NCBI GenBank assembly: GCA_022702705.1
Contig: CM040430.1
Span: 78,433,239 to 78,497,238 of the forward strand
Reading direction: 5' to 3'
Source: Papilionanthe hookeriana x Papilionanthe teres
Lineage: Eukaryota; Streptophyta; Magnoliopsida; Asparagales; Orchidaceae
DNA: 64,000 nt
Of this stretch, positions 46,458 through 57,171 are shown piece after piece. The position numbers were made by a program, and so were the translations under genes. The notes beneath the pieces are model-generated. The model saw only the letters and a list, made by a program, of their open reading frames with translations, had not been told where the DNA came from and did no database searches. The stretch's first letter is position 1, and each line of letters opens with the position of its first letter.

Positions 46458-48336
46458 GAAGAGGAGTTATTTGATTCTGCAGATTTTCAAGAGGAAGATT
46501 TAAAGTATGTTCGTGAAAGTTTTGAATTGTTGGATATGACTGAGAAAGATGAATCTTATGGTCCATCAATTGAAAAACCTCCTGAACTTGAGTTAAAAAT
46601 GCTTCCTAATCATTTGAAGTATGTTTTTCTAGGTGAATCCTCAACCTTGCCTGTTATAATTTTCTCTCAATTAACTGAAAAAGAAGAAGAGAGTTTGCTT
46701 GAAATTTTGAAGAAGCACAAGAAAGCTTTTGGATGGACAATTGCTGATATTAAAGGAATCAGTCCTTCAATTTGTATGCATAGAATTCTTATGGAAGATA
46801 ATTGCAAACCACGGGCTGATCCCCAAAGGAGATTAATTCCTATTATGAAAGATGTTGTTAAGAAAGAAATTTTAAAATGGTTGGATGCTGGAATTATCTA
46901 CCCTATTTCAGATAGTACAAAGGTTAGTTCTATTCACTATGTTCCTAAGAAAGGAGGAGTAACTGTGACTGTTAATGAAAAGAATGAAATGATACAAACA
47001 AGACAAGTTACAGGGTGGCGAATATGCATTGATTATAGAAAATTAAACCTTGCCATAAGGAAAGATCATTTTCCACTCCCTTTTCTAGATCAAATGTTGG
47101 ATAGACTGGCTGGGCATAAATACTTTTTTCTTCTGGATGGATATACTGGTTAACACCAAATTTAAATTGCTCCTGAGGATCAAGAGAAAACTACGCTTAT
47201 GGTACATTTGCTTTTAGAAGAATGCCCTTTGGTTTATGTAATGCCCCTACTACATTTCAGAGATGTATGATGGCTATTTTTTGTGATTTTATTGAAAAAG
47301 GGATTGAAGTTTTTATGGATGACTTTTCAGTGTTTGGAATTTTATGTGAATCATGTTTATAACATCTATCTAAAGTTCTAAAACGCTGTGAAGAAACTAA
47401 TTTGATCCTTAATTGGGAAAAATGCCAGTTTATGGTAGCAGGAGGAATTGTTTTGGGACATTGGATTTCATAAAAAGGTTTGGAGGTAGATCCTGCAAAA
47501 ATTCAAGTTATATCTAATTTTTCTTGCCCAACCAATGTAAGGGGAATTAGAATTTTTTTAGGACATGCTGGATTCTACAGGCGTTACATCAAAGACTTTT
47601 CAAAGATTACAAAACCTTTATGTCATTTACTGGAAATGGATGCAATTTTTAATTTTGATGATGACTGCAGTAAAGCCTTTGAAACATTAAAAGAAAAATT
47701 AATCACTGCACCTGTAATAACTTCACCAAATTGGGAAAAACCTTTTGAATTAATGTGTGATGCTAGTGATTATGCTATTGGTGATGTTTTAGGTCAGAAA
47801 TATGATAAAATTTTCAAAGTAATTTATTATGCCAGTAAAACTTTTAATGAAGCTCAAATTAATTATACCATTACTGAGAAAGAGTTATTAGCTATATTAT
47901 TTGCCTTTGATAAATTTCAATCATATTTAATTAGAACTAACTGTGTTTTGCATGCTGATCATTCTGCTATTAAATATTTAATGAAGAAAAAAGATGCAAA
48001 ACCGAGACTGATAAGTTGGATTCTTCTTTTGCAAGAATTTGATTTTGAGATAGTAGATAGGAAGGATTCTGATAATCAAATTGTTGATCATTTATCCAGG
48101 CTTAAAATTGAAAAATCTCTCTGTGATATTGAAAAAATTAATGAATATTTTCCTGATGAAAAACTGTTCACTATTAAAGAATGGTGTGTTCTGTGGTATG
48201 CAGACATAGTAAACTTTATTGTTAGTAATATTATACCCTATGGTTTGACATACCAAGAAAAGAAGAAATTTATGTATGATGCTAAGACTTATTTTGGGAT
48301 GTCCCATTTTTATATAAACAAGGAAAGGATCTTATA
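46458..48336 (+). pseudogene. Athila-2 reverse transcriptase and RNase H
   Basis: RT begins with the AFGWTIADIKGISPSICMHR block and continues to FLLDGYTG, stop at 47151-47153. A deletion near 47200 shifts to YGTFAFRRMPFGLCNAPTTF and the catalytic F-M-D-D (about 47315). Stops occur near 47361 and 47471. RNase H has CDASDYAIG, TEKELLAIL and HADHSAIKYL. The frame ends at 48335-48337 before the integrase. Confidence 0.92.
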
Positions 48337-48337
48337 A

Positions 48338-49479
48338 TTCGAAGATGTGTACCTTTGGAAGAGACTTATGAAATTATTCAAAAATGTCATAATTCTGATT
48401 ATGGGGGACATTTTGGAAGTGATAAAATTGCATATAGAATATTACAATCATGATTTTATTGGCCTACAATTTTTAAGGATGTGAATGTTTATATTAAGAA
48501 TTGTGATAGATGTCAGCGTGTAGGCAATATTTCTAGAAGAAATGAGATGCCACTCAATTATATGTTGGAAGTTGAAATATTTGATGTTTGGGGACTAGAT
48601 TTTATGGGACCATTTACACAATCTTTCAAAAATGTTTATATTTTGATAGCAGTGGACTATGTTTCCAAATGGATTGAAGCTATTGCTTTACCTCGATGTG
48701 ATGCTCAAAGTGTTGCAAAGTTTTTAGAAAAGAATATATTTTGTAGATTTGGAACACCAAGAGTAATCATAACTAATGGGGGAAGTCATTTTAGAAATGC
48801 GATTATTGGGAAGTTAGCAAAGAAATATCATATTAATCTTCGCATTGCTACTGCTTATCATCCGCAGACAAGTGGTTTGGTTGAATTATCCAATCATGAA
48901 ATTAAAAGAATATTGGAAAAAGCTGTTAATCCAAATAGAAAGGATTGGTCAATCAAACTGGATTATGCTTTGTGGGCCTATAGGACTGCTTACGTAACAC
49001 CTATAGGAATGTCCCCATATAGGCTGATTTTTGGAAAAGCTTGTCATTTACCTTTTGAACTTGAGCATAAAGCATATTGGGCTATTAAAGAGTTCAATTA
49101 TAATTTGAAAGATGCTGCGGAAAAGAGATTATTGCAATTGAATGAGCTTGAAGAAATAAGGAATTAATCTTATGAAAATGCTAAGATTTATAAGGAAAAG
49201 ATGAAGTTATGGCATGATCGGAAGATTCATACTAAAAATCTTGTACCAGGATAAAAAGTTTTACTGTATAATGCTAGATTGAGAATATTTTCTGGAAAAC
49301 TTAAGTCCAGGTGGATGGGTCCATTTATTGTGATAAAAGTTTATTCTTATGGAGCTGCAGATATTCAAGATCCTAAGACTGAAAAAATATTTAAAGTTAA
49401 CGGACATAGACTTAAACCATATTTTTCAGTCGAGCAATCTAAGTCTGATAAGAATTTGATGTTGGGTCACTCAAAATGA
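48338..49479 (+). pseudogene. Athila-2 integrase
   Basis: Zinc finger HNSDYGGH...CDRC, then core GLDFMGPF, VIITNGGSHF and LVELSNHEIK. The second catalytic Asp is Asn (GAT to AAT), which would abolish catalysis even without the stops near 48452 and 49165. The C-terminal part ends with KVNGHRLKPYF, stop at 49477-49479. Confidence 0.92.
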
Positions 49480-49730
49480 GTTCTGGGTATGTCAGGCTGA
49501 AGACGTTAAAACAAGCGCTTTGTGGGAGGCAACCCATAATTATCGGTGTGATTTGCTTTATGTTTGTTTTGTGTGCTTTGTTTGCTTTGTTTGCTTTGTT
49601 TTTATGTTTTTTAGTGGTAGTAATTTGGAGTTTTAAAACTATAGTAGAGTTTATTTGACCTTAATTGATGATTTAGAGAAGTCAGAATGAAAATTTGGAC
49701 ACTTAGCAGACCTGTGCTAAATTGAGCACT

Positions 49731-49890
49731 GGCGGCTAAGCGCCGAACGGTTGGCGCTTAGGCGTCGCAGTTATAAAAAACGTGAAAAATGATGTTCTAG
49801 AAGCCTAGATTGTGGGGGAGTTGTTTTGGAAGTTATTTTGGAGTTTTAAAACGTCTTGGGGCAGTTTTAGCACTTCCCAAGTCTATAAAA
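49731..49890 (+). promoter_or_regulatory. Hairpin motif and TATA-like box before the leader ORF (Athila-2)
   Basis: GGCGGCTAAGCGCC and GGCGCTTAGGCGTCGC (49731-49770) form an imperfect inverted repeat. TCTATAAAAAGG lies at 49882-49893, about 80 bp before ATG 49970. The layout parallels the LTR promoter region. Promoter function is inferred. Confidence 0.5.
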
Positions 49891-49969
49891 AGGATCTAAT
49901 TTAAGAGAAACACTTGCCCCAAGTCCTATTTTCATTTCTGAGTCTTAAGAAGAGAGTTTTGAGTGCATC

Positions 49970-50374
49970 ATGTCTTCCTGGGAGAATGAGATTAAGAAGA
50001 AGCAAGATTCTGACTAGAGTAAGTTCGTTAATGATAGTGCTAAAGAGTTATTCAATGGATATCTCGATGTTAGCATTCAAGGGTTTGCTGAAATGATTGC
50101 AAAAATTGAAGCCCGAGTGACTTCAATGGAAGCAAAAATCCATGAAAGTAATCTGCATTTGGAGCAGTTGGGATGGCAACTCAAGATGCAATTTAGTCAT
50201 TCAAGATACGTGGAAGAAGCGGATAAGGCGATGTTTCTGAAGAAAAAGTGGATTGAAGAAGAAGATGTAAGAATGAACAATCATCGCCCGTTTTATCAGA
50301 TTTATATTCTAGAAGGGTCAAATGAGAATCATAATGGTTCGGGATATAATCCGCCTAATGGAGAATGGAATTAA
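49970..50374 (+). pseudogene. Athila-2 leader ORF (small coiled-coil protein)
   Basis: 134 codons from ATG 49970 with one TAG after KKKQDSD. It contains AEMIAKIEARVTSMEAKIHE (coiled-coil-like) and KKKWIEEED. It is homologous to 19247-19603 of Athila-1, so the ORF is a regular part of this family, placed between pol and the env-position ORF. Function unknown. Confidence 0.6.
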
Positions 50375-50756
50375 GAGTGCTTTGTTCTTATTTGTTTAGT
50401 GTTTTTATGTGTTATGTTTGGTGTGTTTAGTGTTTATATTTAAGTATTAACTAAGCCTGATGATGTGATGGTTACATCCTAGAGTTGTATACTTATCAGT
50501 TTGAGATTAAAGTCTCTTGTATTTAGAGAATTTCAACCTTTATGTGTGGATATAAATTCTAGAATTGTATTAAGTGTTATGTTTGTTTTAATATAAGTTT
50601 GTGTTTGTGTGAAATTTGTGTGGAATCAATGGATATTAAATTCTGATTTGGAATATTTGAAGATTTATGTGGGGAGAAATAATTATTCTGGAGTAATTAA
50701 GGGTGATTAACAAAGTGATTTAGTGCATATACCTTAATTGTGAAAATCTAGTACTA

Positions 50757-50795
50757 GTGGCTAAGCGCCGAGGAGTTCGCTCTTAGGCGTCAGTT
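50757..50795 (+). promoter_or_regulatory. Hairpin motif before the env-position ORF (Athila-2)
   Basis: GTGGCTAAGCGCCGAGG and TTCGCTCTTAGGCGTC, the same motif type as 42328 and 49731, 380 bp before the env-position ORF. No clear TATA box. Confidence 0.4.
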
Positions 50796-51174
50796 CGCGA
50801 AAATTGGTTCCCAGCAGTTAAAACCCCAAAAATTATCATTTTTTAACCACCCCATCGTCTTCAACCTTCGGTTTATCGCGAAAGAGGAGCCTAAGGCATC
50901 ATATTGTGGATCATTTAAGAGCCGATCTCAATAAAAATTGTTAGATTTACATTCCTTGAGGTATTAGTACTACTCCTAAGAAAAAAAAATTTTATTTTCA
51001 CCATGTATTTTGAGTACATTTTGGAAAATCTTAAAATCACTATTCATGGTGAAAATTTGAGGAAAAACTTAAGAAATTGCTTGGATTTAGTGAAAATATA
51101 TTTTGGAAGATAATTTAGCAAGTTTAATTTGATTTTGGAATTTATGGTGAATTTTTCGTGAATTTTTAAGAGAT

Positions 51175-52116
51175 GGCTCCAAAGTCAAAGCGTGCGAGAG
51201 AAAAGGCTAGATTTGATTCTGAAAAATTTGTTAGCACGAGGGCTGAGGAACGATACATTGACGCACTGCAGTCATGTAAGTTGATTCCTGAGCGTGTATT
51301 TTGTAAGCCAGGAGAAGTAATTGAAGATATGATTGCTAGAAGGAACTGGGAGAATTACTGTTGCTTCTCCGTTGTTGTTGTTGTTTTTGTGATCAGAGTA
51401 TTTTATGCAAATTTGCCTGCTGCATAAGAGAATCAAGTGATGGTTAGGAGGCATGAGGTTAAATTTTCTTCTGGGGCAATCAACACTTTTTATGAACTAC
51501 CTCCTGACATATTCTGTTTTTATTCTAACTATCATCCTACGGAAAAAGAATTAGATGAGATCATGGAATTTCTGACTGATGGAAGAGGATTATGGAAAAT
51601 AACAAATGATAGAAGATTGAACTTTTCTGCTTCCAAATTGAATGCCACTTCTAAGGTGTGGCATTATTTTATCTCATCTAAATTGTTACCGTCAAGTCAT
51701 ACTAGTGAAGTAACGAGAGAAAGAGCTGTGTTGCTTACACTGTACATTCAGAGTTTGGTTGGAGAGGAGGATTTGGTAGGGCTTCTACTGCTTGTGCTTC
51801 TGCTGCATCTACTTCTCGTGCTACTACTTCACGTGCTTCATCATCTACTAATTCACAGACTGGTTTATTAAGAAAAATTTTGAAAAAAGTGAGTCTTACT
51901 CGAGAGCATATGAAAAATATGGATGGTAAGATTTATAATGTGGAGAGATATATTATAAAACATGATGAATATGAGGAGAGTTATCAGCAATATTTGGATA
52001 AACTAATTAGAGGTGATCAGAGTGCTAAGATGCCCCCTCATCCATTCTACATACCTTATGTGTCATCTAGGGATTGGAACGAGCAGGATGATGAGGAGGA
52101 GGAGGATGATGAGTAG
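51175..52116 (+). pseudogene. Athila-2 env-position ORF (putative plant transposon protein)
   Basis: Starts M-A-P-K-S-K-R-A-R-E and includes FVSTRAEERYIDAL, RVFYANLPAA (then TAA at 51425-51427), INTFYELPP and an acidic tail (NEQDDEEEEDDE). A shift near 51770 precedes an Ala/Ser/Thr-rich linker. Relative to Athila-1 it lacks the segment around TIDVGSIIYDS. No known enzyme motif. Confidence 0.75.
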
Positions 52117-53145
52117 ATTTGTGTTATTTGTTTTTGTTGTGGTGTTGTTGTTGATGTACTGATGTCTGTTTTATTTAGTATTTAGTTTGATCATTGTGTT
52201 GTGATGTGAACCTTGACAGTATGCAGATTGTAGTTGTACTATTTATCTGTTACGCATATTCAGACGTATTGTTGTTGTTGTATTGATGATTTATATATTG
52301 CTTTGAGTGTAGTGTCTGTGGCATTAAATATTTTAATGTGTATGTTATGTCAAGTTTTTAGTAGTGTGTACTTTAATTCAAAAACTGTTAGTAGATTATA
52401 AACCACTATTGGGAACTTCTACTTAGAAAACTAAATGTTTAAAATTTTTCAAATTCCACTATCATTTGCTATCTGTATCAGTGTGTTATTTTAGTTGGTG
52501 TGTATTTGCTTTGAAAACCTCCACTACTGTAGAAATCTTTTTGAAATTTTTACTTTTCTTTGTATAAAAATTGTTTTGAAAAACTAAATTTGATTTCATT
52601 TTACTCCTCTTATTTAAATTGTTATGCTTGCATATTAGGATATTAAAAATTCATGCAAGCATGATATGTTAGTCTTTAATTCTCACCCATGTATCATTTC
52701 TTATGCTTCAATGTTTTATCTTAATTAAAAATAAAAGTTTTGGGGGGGGGGATTTTTTTAAAAAATAAAGACTTTCAAAAACCTAAAATTTTATTTGATT
52801 CTCAAGAGTACTTAAAATAAATCTTATTTTTGATTGAGAACAATTATGTACATGAAGTTATATTAGGGGAACAAAAAATTTGAATATAGAAATGAATAAA
52901 AGAATTTAGTTAAAATTTATAGCAATCATGAAAAACTTAAAGTTAAAATTTTCTTAATGAGGAGGTGTTAAATAAAGTTAAACTATCTTTAGTAACAAAT
53001 TTTATATTTTTGGATAAATAGAAGATTTAACTTTTATTCTTCAAAGCATAAATTTCTTTTATTGAAGAATAATTTTCAAACAATATTATTATGATTTTAA
53101 AGTGAAAGATGTATATCTGACCTTTATTTTAAATGGAAGGGTGGA
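52117..53145 (+). other. Athila-2 3' non-coding region
   Basis: AT-rich, no gene supported. Contains a GGGGGGGGGG run at 52741-52751. Confidence 0.5.
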
Positions 53146-53147
53146 AT

Positions 53148-53270
53148 TCAAAATCATTAAAGGCCTATCCAGATATAGTAATCCTTGCCTTATAAAAAAA
53201 GTGAAAAATAGTATATGAAAAGGGAGGAGAAGCTTGAGGATTTAAGGGCCTAATCAAAAATTGGTTTCAT
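53148..53270 (+). promoter_or_regulatory. Conserved non-coding block with purine tract (Athila-2)
   Basis: ATTCAAAATCATTAAAGGCC, TATCCAGATATAGTAATCC, a purine-rich stretch ending GGGAGGAGAAGCTTGAGG, then TCAAAAATTGGTTTCA. It is collinear with 22416-22560 and with the inverse of 31915-32085. Confidence 0.5.
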
Positions 53271-53621
53271 TCCTAAAGTTTAAGATATAAGTTCAGAGAA
53301 AATCTAAAGCTTAAGGTTATAATATAGTAAGTAAAATTATTTTCAAATAAAGATTTTTAAGTGAGAAAAATAAGTGTTTGAGTCTAATATTTTGAAGAAT
53401 CTACAAATATTTCTGAATTAGATAGAAACTTATATTTGTCATTTTCCTTTACTTAAGAATTTTTTAAACTTTAAGTTGGTTTTAATTACTGAAATTTTTT
53501 CTAAATTGGACTATTCCATTTTTAGAACAAAATTTTGTTATCTTCCTAAGAAACTCATTACATAATTTGCATGCTAAAATGTTCTATAAGATTAGCTATC
53601 ACTTGAGGACAAGTAACATTT

Positions 53622-53637
53622 TAAGTTTGGGGGATTT
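53622..53637 (+). promoter_or_regulatory. Polypurine tract of Athila-2
   Basis: TAAGTTTGGGGGATTT directly before the 3' LTR start TGATACACC. Confidence 0.85.
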
Positions 53638-55522
53638 TGATACACCTAAAATATGTAGTATTTTTATGCACATTTTTATACCTATTTTTAATGATATTGC
53701 ACTTTAATGGAAGGTATTTTGTGTTTTTCTTGCAGGTATGATGAAAATGGATGTTCATGATGAAAGGAGCAAGATTGGATCAAATTTGGAGCAAAAAAAT
53801 GAAAATTCAAAATTTTGGCTCTGGCGGCTAAGCACAGCTGGGCCGGCGCTTAGCCGCCACAGTTAAAAATTGAGATTAAATTGAATTTGGCGCCATTTTC
53901 AAAGTGGATGGGATGCAACTCTTGGTGGTAACTTCCATAACTTCCTTTGTGTGGCAAGTTTGAATGAAGGGGTGCATTCTTTGGTAGATACATTGAATCT
54001 AGACACATTTTGAAGAGACACCAAGACACCTTTTGGTTTAATATTTAAAGAGAGCATTAGGAAAGATTAGGGGGCTCTTCCTTTGCATTTTGATGGGTTC
54101 TTTCTTTCTTTCTTGGGCTCTTCCTTTGCATTTTGAAGGGTTCTTTCTTTCTTTCTGGGGCTCTTCCACTTGCATTTTGAAGAGAGCTTTTACAGTATTT
54201 TACTTTTATTTTGTGAGAGTTTTTATTAAGAGTAGGAGTAGAGAGTAGAAAGGAGAAAAGAGTCGGAGTGAAGTCTTCTTCTTCCCACTTCTTTTCTTTC
54301 TTTTAGTTTAGTTTCTATTAAAGTCTGAAGTTTATTCTGAGTCACCGGAGTTGGGAGATCCACTCTGAGGAGTAGTTTAGTGAAGAGTTAAAGTTTCAGA
54401 GGAACTTCCTGAGTCTTGTGGAGAGAATTTTCAGGTAAGTGTTTACTTTTGTTCTTACATTTAGTTTTTTAATTATTATTTGTTTTTGTTTGCTATTTTT
54501 CTCATGATTTTTAATTTCAAATCAATGTGTTTTTGTATTTTCTTAATGCATTCTGAGTAGTTTATTTTATCTTTTTCTTTTCTTAAATGGAGAAGTAATT
54601 AGTTTATGAAGAATTGTTGTGGAAAGTATAAGTGTTTAAAGTTGGAAGAAGTTGTGAAGATTGATTTCGAAAAATTTGTTTACTTCTTAATTTGGCTCGT
54701 TAAGTTGTAGAATTTCTCTAGATTATGTAAGATCCAATGCGGTATTGTCTCATAAAAGTTAGTAAGAATCACATGCAATTATATGGGTGAGAATTGTAGT
54801 CCATATAATTGAATGTAATATTAGAAGATATTTTTATGGAAGGGAGTAAAATTAGAGGATTTTAGAGTGACACACTAAAACCCCCTAATTTGGTTTGAAG
54901 TTTTGAGTTTTGTTATGAGAAGTTAGCCCCCAGTTGGTGAGAATCGAGGGAACTCTAGAGTGAGAGACTGGTATCTTCCCTGCCTAACCATGTTCAAAAT
55001 GATAAAAATTTCAAATTAACTTTTTAGAACCAAGTAAGGGTAAAGAACACATTTGCTTCTATCTGTCACAATAAATTTAAATACTTTCACAACAATACTT
55101 TAATAATTATTACTACTTCATAAAAGGAAAGAAAAAGATATTCTAGTTAATAGTGTTTTACATACAGTGTTATTAGTTATTATAATTTTAATTTCTTGCT
55201 TAACATTTTATTAAGGAAATTTCAAAAGACAAATCAACTTTCAAAACTTTTCAAATACAAGACATACTTTTCAAAAACCATTAAAAAAAGTAAAAAGATA
55301 ATTTTCTGATTCCTTTAAAGATTTTCATCCTTTCCCTGTGGGTTTGATATCTCGGGGCTTAATCAGAAAGTCCTATATTACTTGATAAATGATACGTATA
55401 CTTGCATAGTATCCACATTATAAATCAAAATCATCAGCATATATATATCCGGCGGGATCAAGTTTTTGGTGCCGTTGCCAATTTTCATATCATATTTGTG
55501 AGTATAAATATCAGGTGGATCA
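53638..55522 (+). repeat. 3' LTR of Athila-2 (1885 bp)
   Basis: TGATACACC to GGTGGATCA, collinear with the 5' LTR. It has the perfect hairpin GGCGGCTAAGC/GCTTAGCCGCC (53824-53859) and the 62-bp terminal extension (55461-55522). Confidence 0.95.
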
Positions 55523-56169
55523 TTGTTCAAGTCAGGAGATTGATTTAAAATTTTCTTCATTCCATCACCACCGGACGAATGGACAAACTGAAGCAGCTAA
55601 CAAGGTTTTCCTACATTTACCTAGGAAAAAGGTTGAAGGAACCAAGAAAGGCTGAGCGTACCTACTATCATCGGTACTTTGGATGACATAGACAACACCA
55701 TCATCAATGACCAACTAAATGATGTTCATGCTAACTTATAGAATAGCAGTAATACTACCAATTAAGTATAACCACCATAGCCAAATTGATTAAAACTTTA
55801 GCAAACATATCCAAGAGAGAAGAGCCTAGCCGAGTGGCAGGAGATGAATATCGAGGGCACAATGCTGGCCCTCAACCTGATAGAAGGGAGGCAAACCAAT
55901 TTAGCTTTTTGACAAGAAGAGGTTAAAAGGCAAACAGATTGATACTTCAACAAACACATCCAAGAGAAGGTGTTTTCCCTAGCTACTTAGTTCTGAAGAA
56001 ATTTGATCTAGCTACCTAAAGACAGTTGGTCGGCAAATTGAACTAGAAATGGAACAAGTGCGTAATCAGCAAAAGAATCTCTCCGGAAGCTTACAAAATT
56101 ATGGCATACGATGGGAAAGAACTCCCTCAGATGTGGAGTGGAGGTGACTTGAAGAAATTCTTTGCTTGA
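55523..56169 (+). pseudogene. Tat-3 integrase, C-terminal part
   Basis: Continues the reading from 42141. A block like SSFHHHRTNGQTEAANK carries the catalytic Glu. Degenerate frames follow, then the C-terminal SPEAYKIMAYDGKELPQMW and GGDLKKFFA, stop at 56167-56169. The end motif is typical of Tat-type pol. Confidence 0.8.
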
Positions 56170-57119
56170 TCTTTTTTTTTTTGTAAAATATAAAAGGGAG
56201 TTTAGTTACTAACCTTTAAGTTCGATCAATATAATAAAAATTAATATTAACAGCCAAAAGTAAAGGCTCTGTGTTGAAGCTTGTTCATCGGAGGCACCCA
56301 TTCTCCTCACTCTTTATCTTCTCATATCTTCCCTACGAGGAAGAGTTGAAGCAGGAAATGTATCGAAGAAAGAGAGCATCGTCGCTATGCAGCCTTTCAT
56401 GTCTTACCATTTAATAACTAGCTATAAGGACATGATTCCACTCTAGCCATTAGCCCTCAAATGGATATGGTACCCACCAGTAGCTTATTTTCAGCTACTT
56501 CAAGGGGAGACCTATCCATTCATAGAAAGGATTTCTAGCTAGTGTGTTATCCATATCTAATCCCCCTATTAGCCCCCATATTCTATTTATTCTTCCTCAC
56601 AAAGCTTGGATGTGGAGAGAGTGAAGAAATGGATACTTTCTGCCAAAGGCTTACGAATCTTACCGTTTTGTCGTTAACAAGGAGAAGTAGAAACTTAGCA
56701 ACCATCGATCAGATGTATTGCATTCCCTTGGAACTTGAAGACGGCACAACGTTTCCCCATAAGACACTACACCTGTTTGCACTGTGGGATGGCCTCGATA
56801 GTCCACCTAGTCGGGTGTCACATTCGACACCCAACTCAAAGGAAATCCCTTCCTTTGACATTTGACTCGAAGAAGAGGACCACTAGCACAAGGCCCAAGT
56901 GAGGCTCATCACCCTTGTCGGCGGAAAGTCACCTTCACATATGGTTCCTCGTAAAATTGACCAGACTCCCATTGATCTCCACTAATTAGTATTCTTTGTT
57001 TGAATGTGAACGCGATCAGCAGAGGCATCCTCCTCCTTTTTTTAGGAGGATGAGGTCACCGATCCCAATAATGGTATCTTGACCAAAGCTTGCGAAGGAC
57101 GCACCAAGAAAGGATAATT

Positions 57120-57121
<2 letters not shown>
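56170..57121. other. Unassigned region right of Tat-3
   Basis: About 950 bp. One open frame (56542-56865, 107 codons) has no recognisable domain and I do not support it as a gene. It may be the 3' region of Tat-3. Confidence 0.4.

Positions 57122-57170
<49 letters not shown>
57122..57170. repeat. (GT)n microsatellite
   Basis: About 24 GT units, directly beside the poly(T) that marks the 3' end of the RPN9 retrocopy. Confidence 0.95.

Positions 57171-57171
<1 letters not shown>

Larger units (their letters stand above)
42142..55522 (+). mobile_element. Athila-2: complete Athila LTR retrotransposon (13.4 kb)
   Basis: Both LTRs are present, flanked by the perfect TSD TTGTT (42137-42141, 55523-55527). 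Order: LTR, primer binding site, gag, protease, RT-RNase H, integrase, leader ORF, env-position ORF, conserved 3' block, polypurine tract, LTR. All ORFs have stops or frameshifts. The first 225 bp of the two LTRs differ at about a dozen sites, so the insertion is not recent. It lies within the Tat-3 integrase. Confidence 0.95.

Noticed and set aside
51173..52116. True viral envelope gene in Athila-2
   Set aside because: No signal peptide, transmembrane segment or glycoprotein features are visible. It is described only as the env-position ORF.
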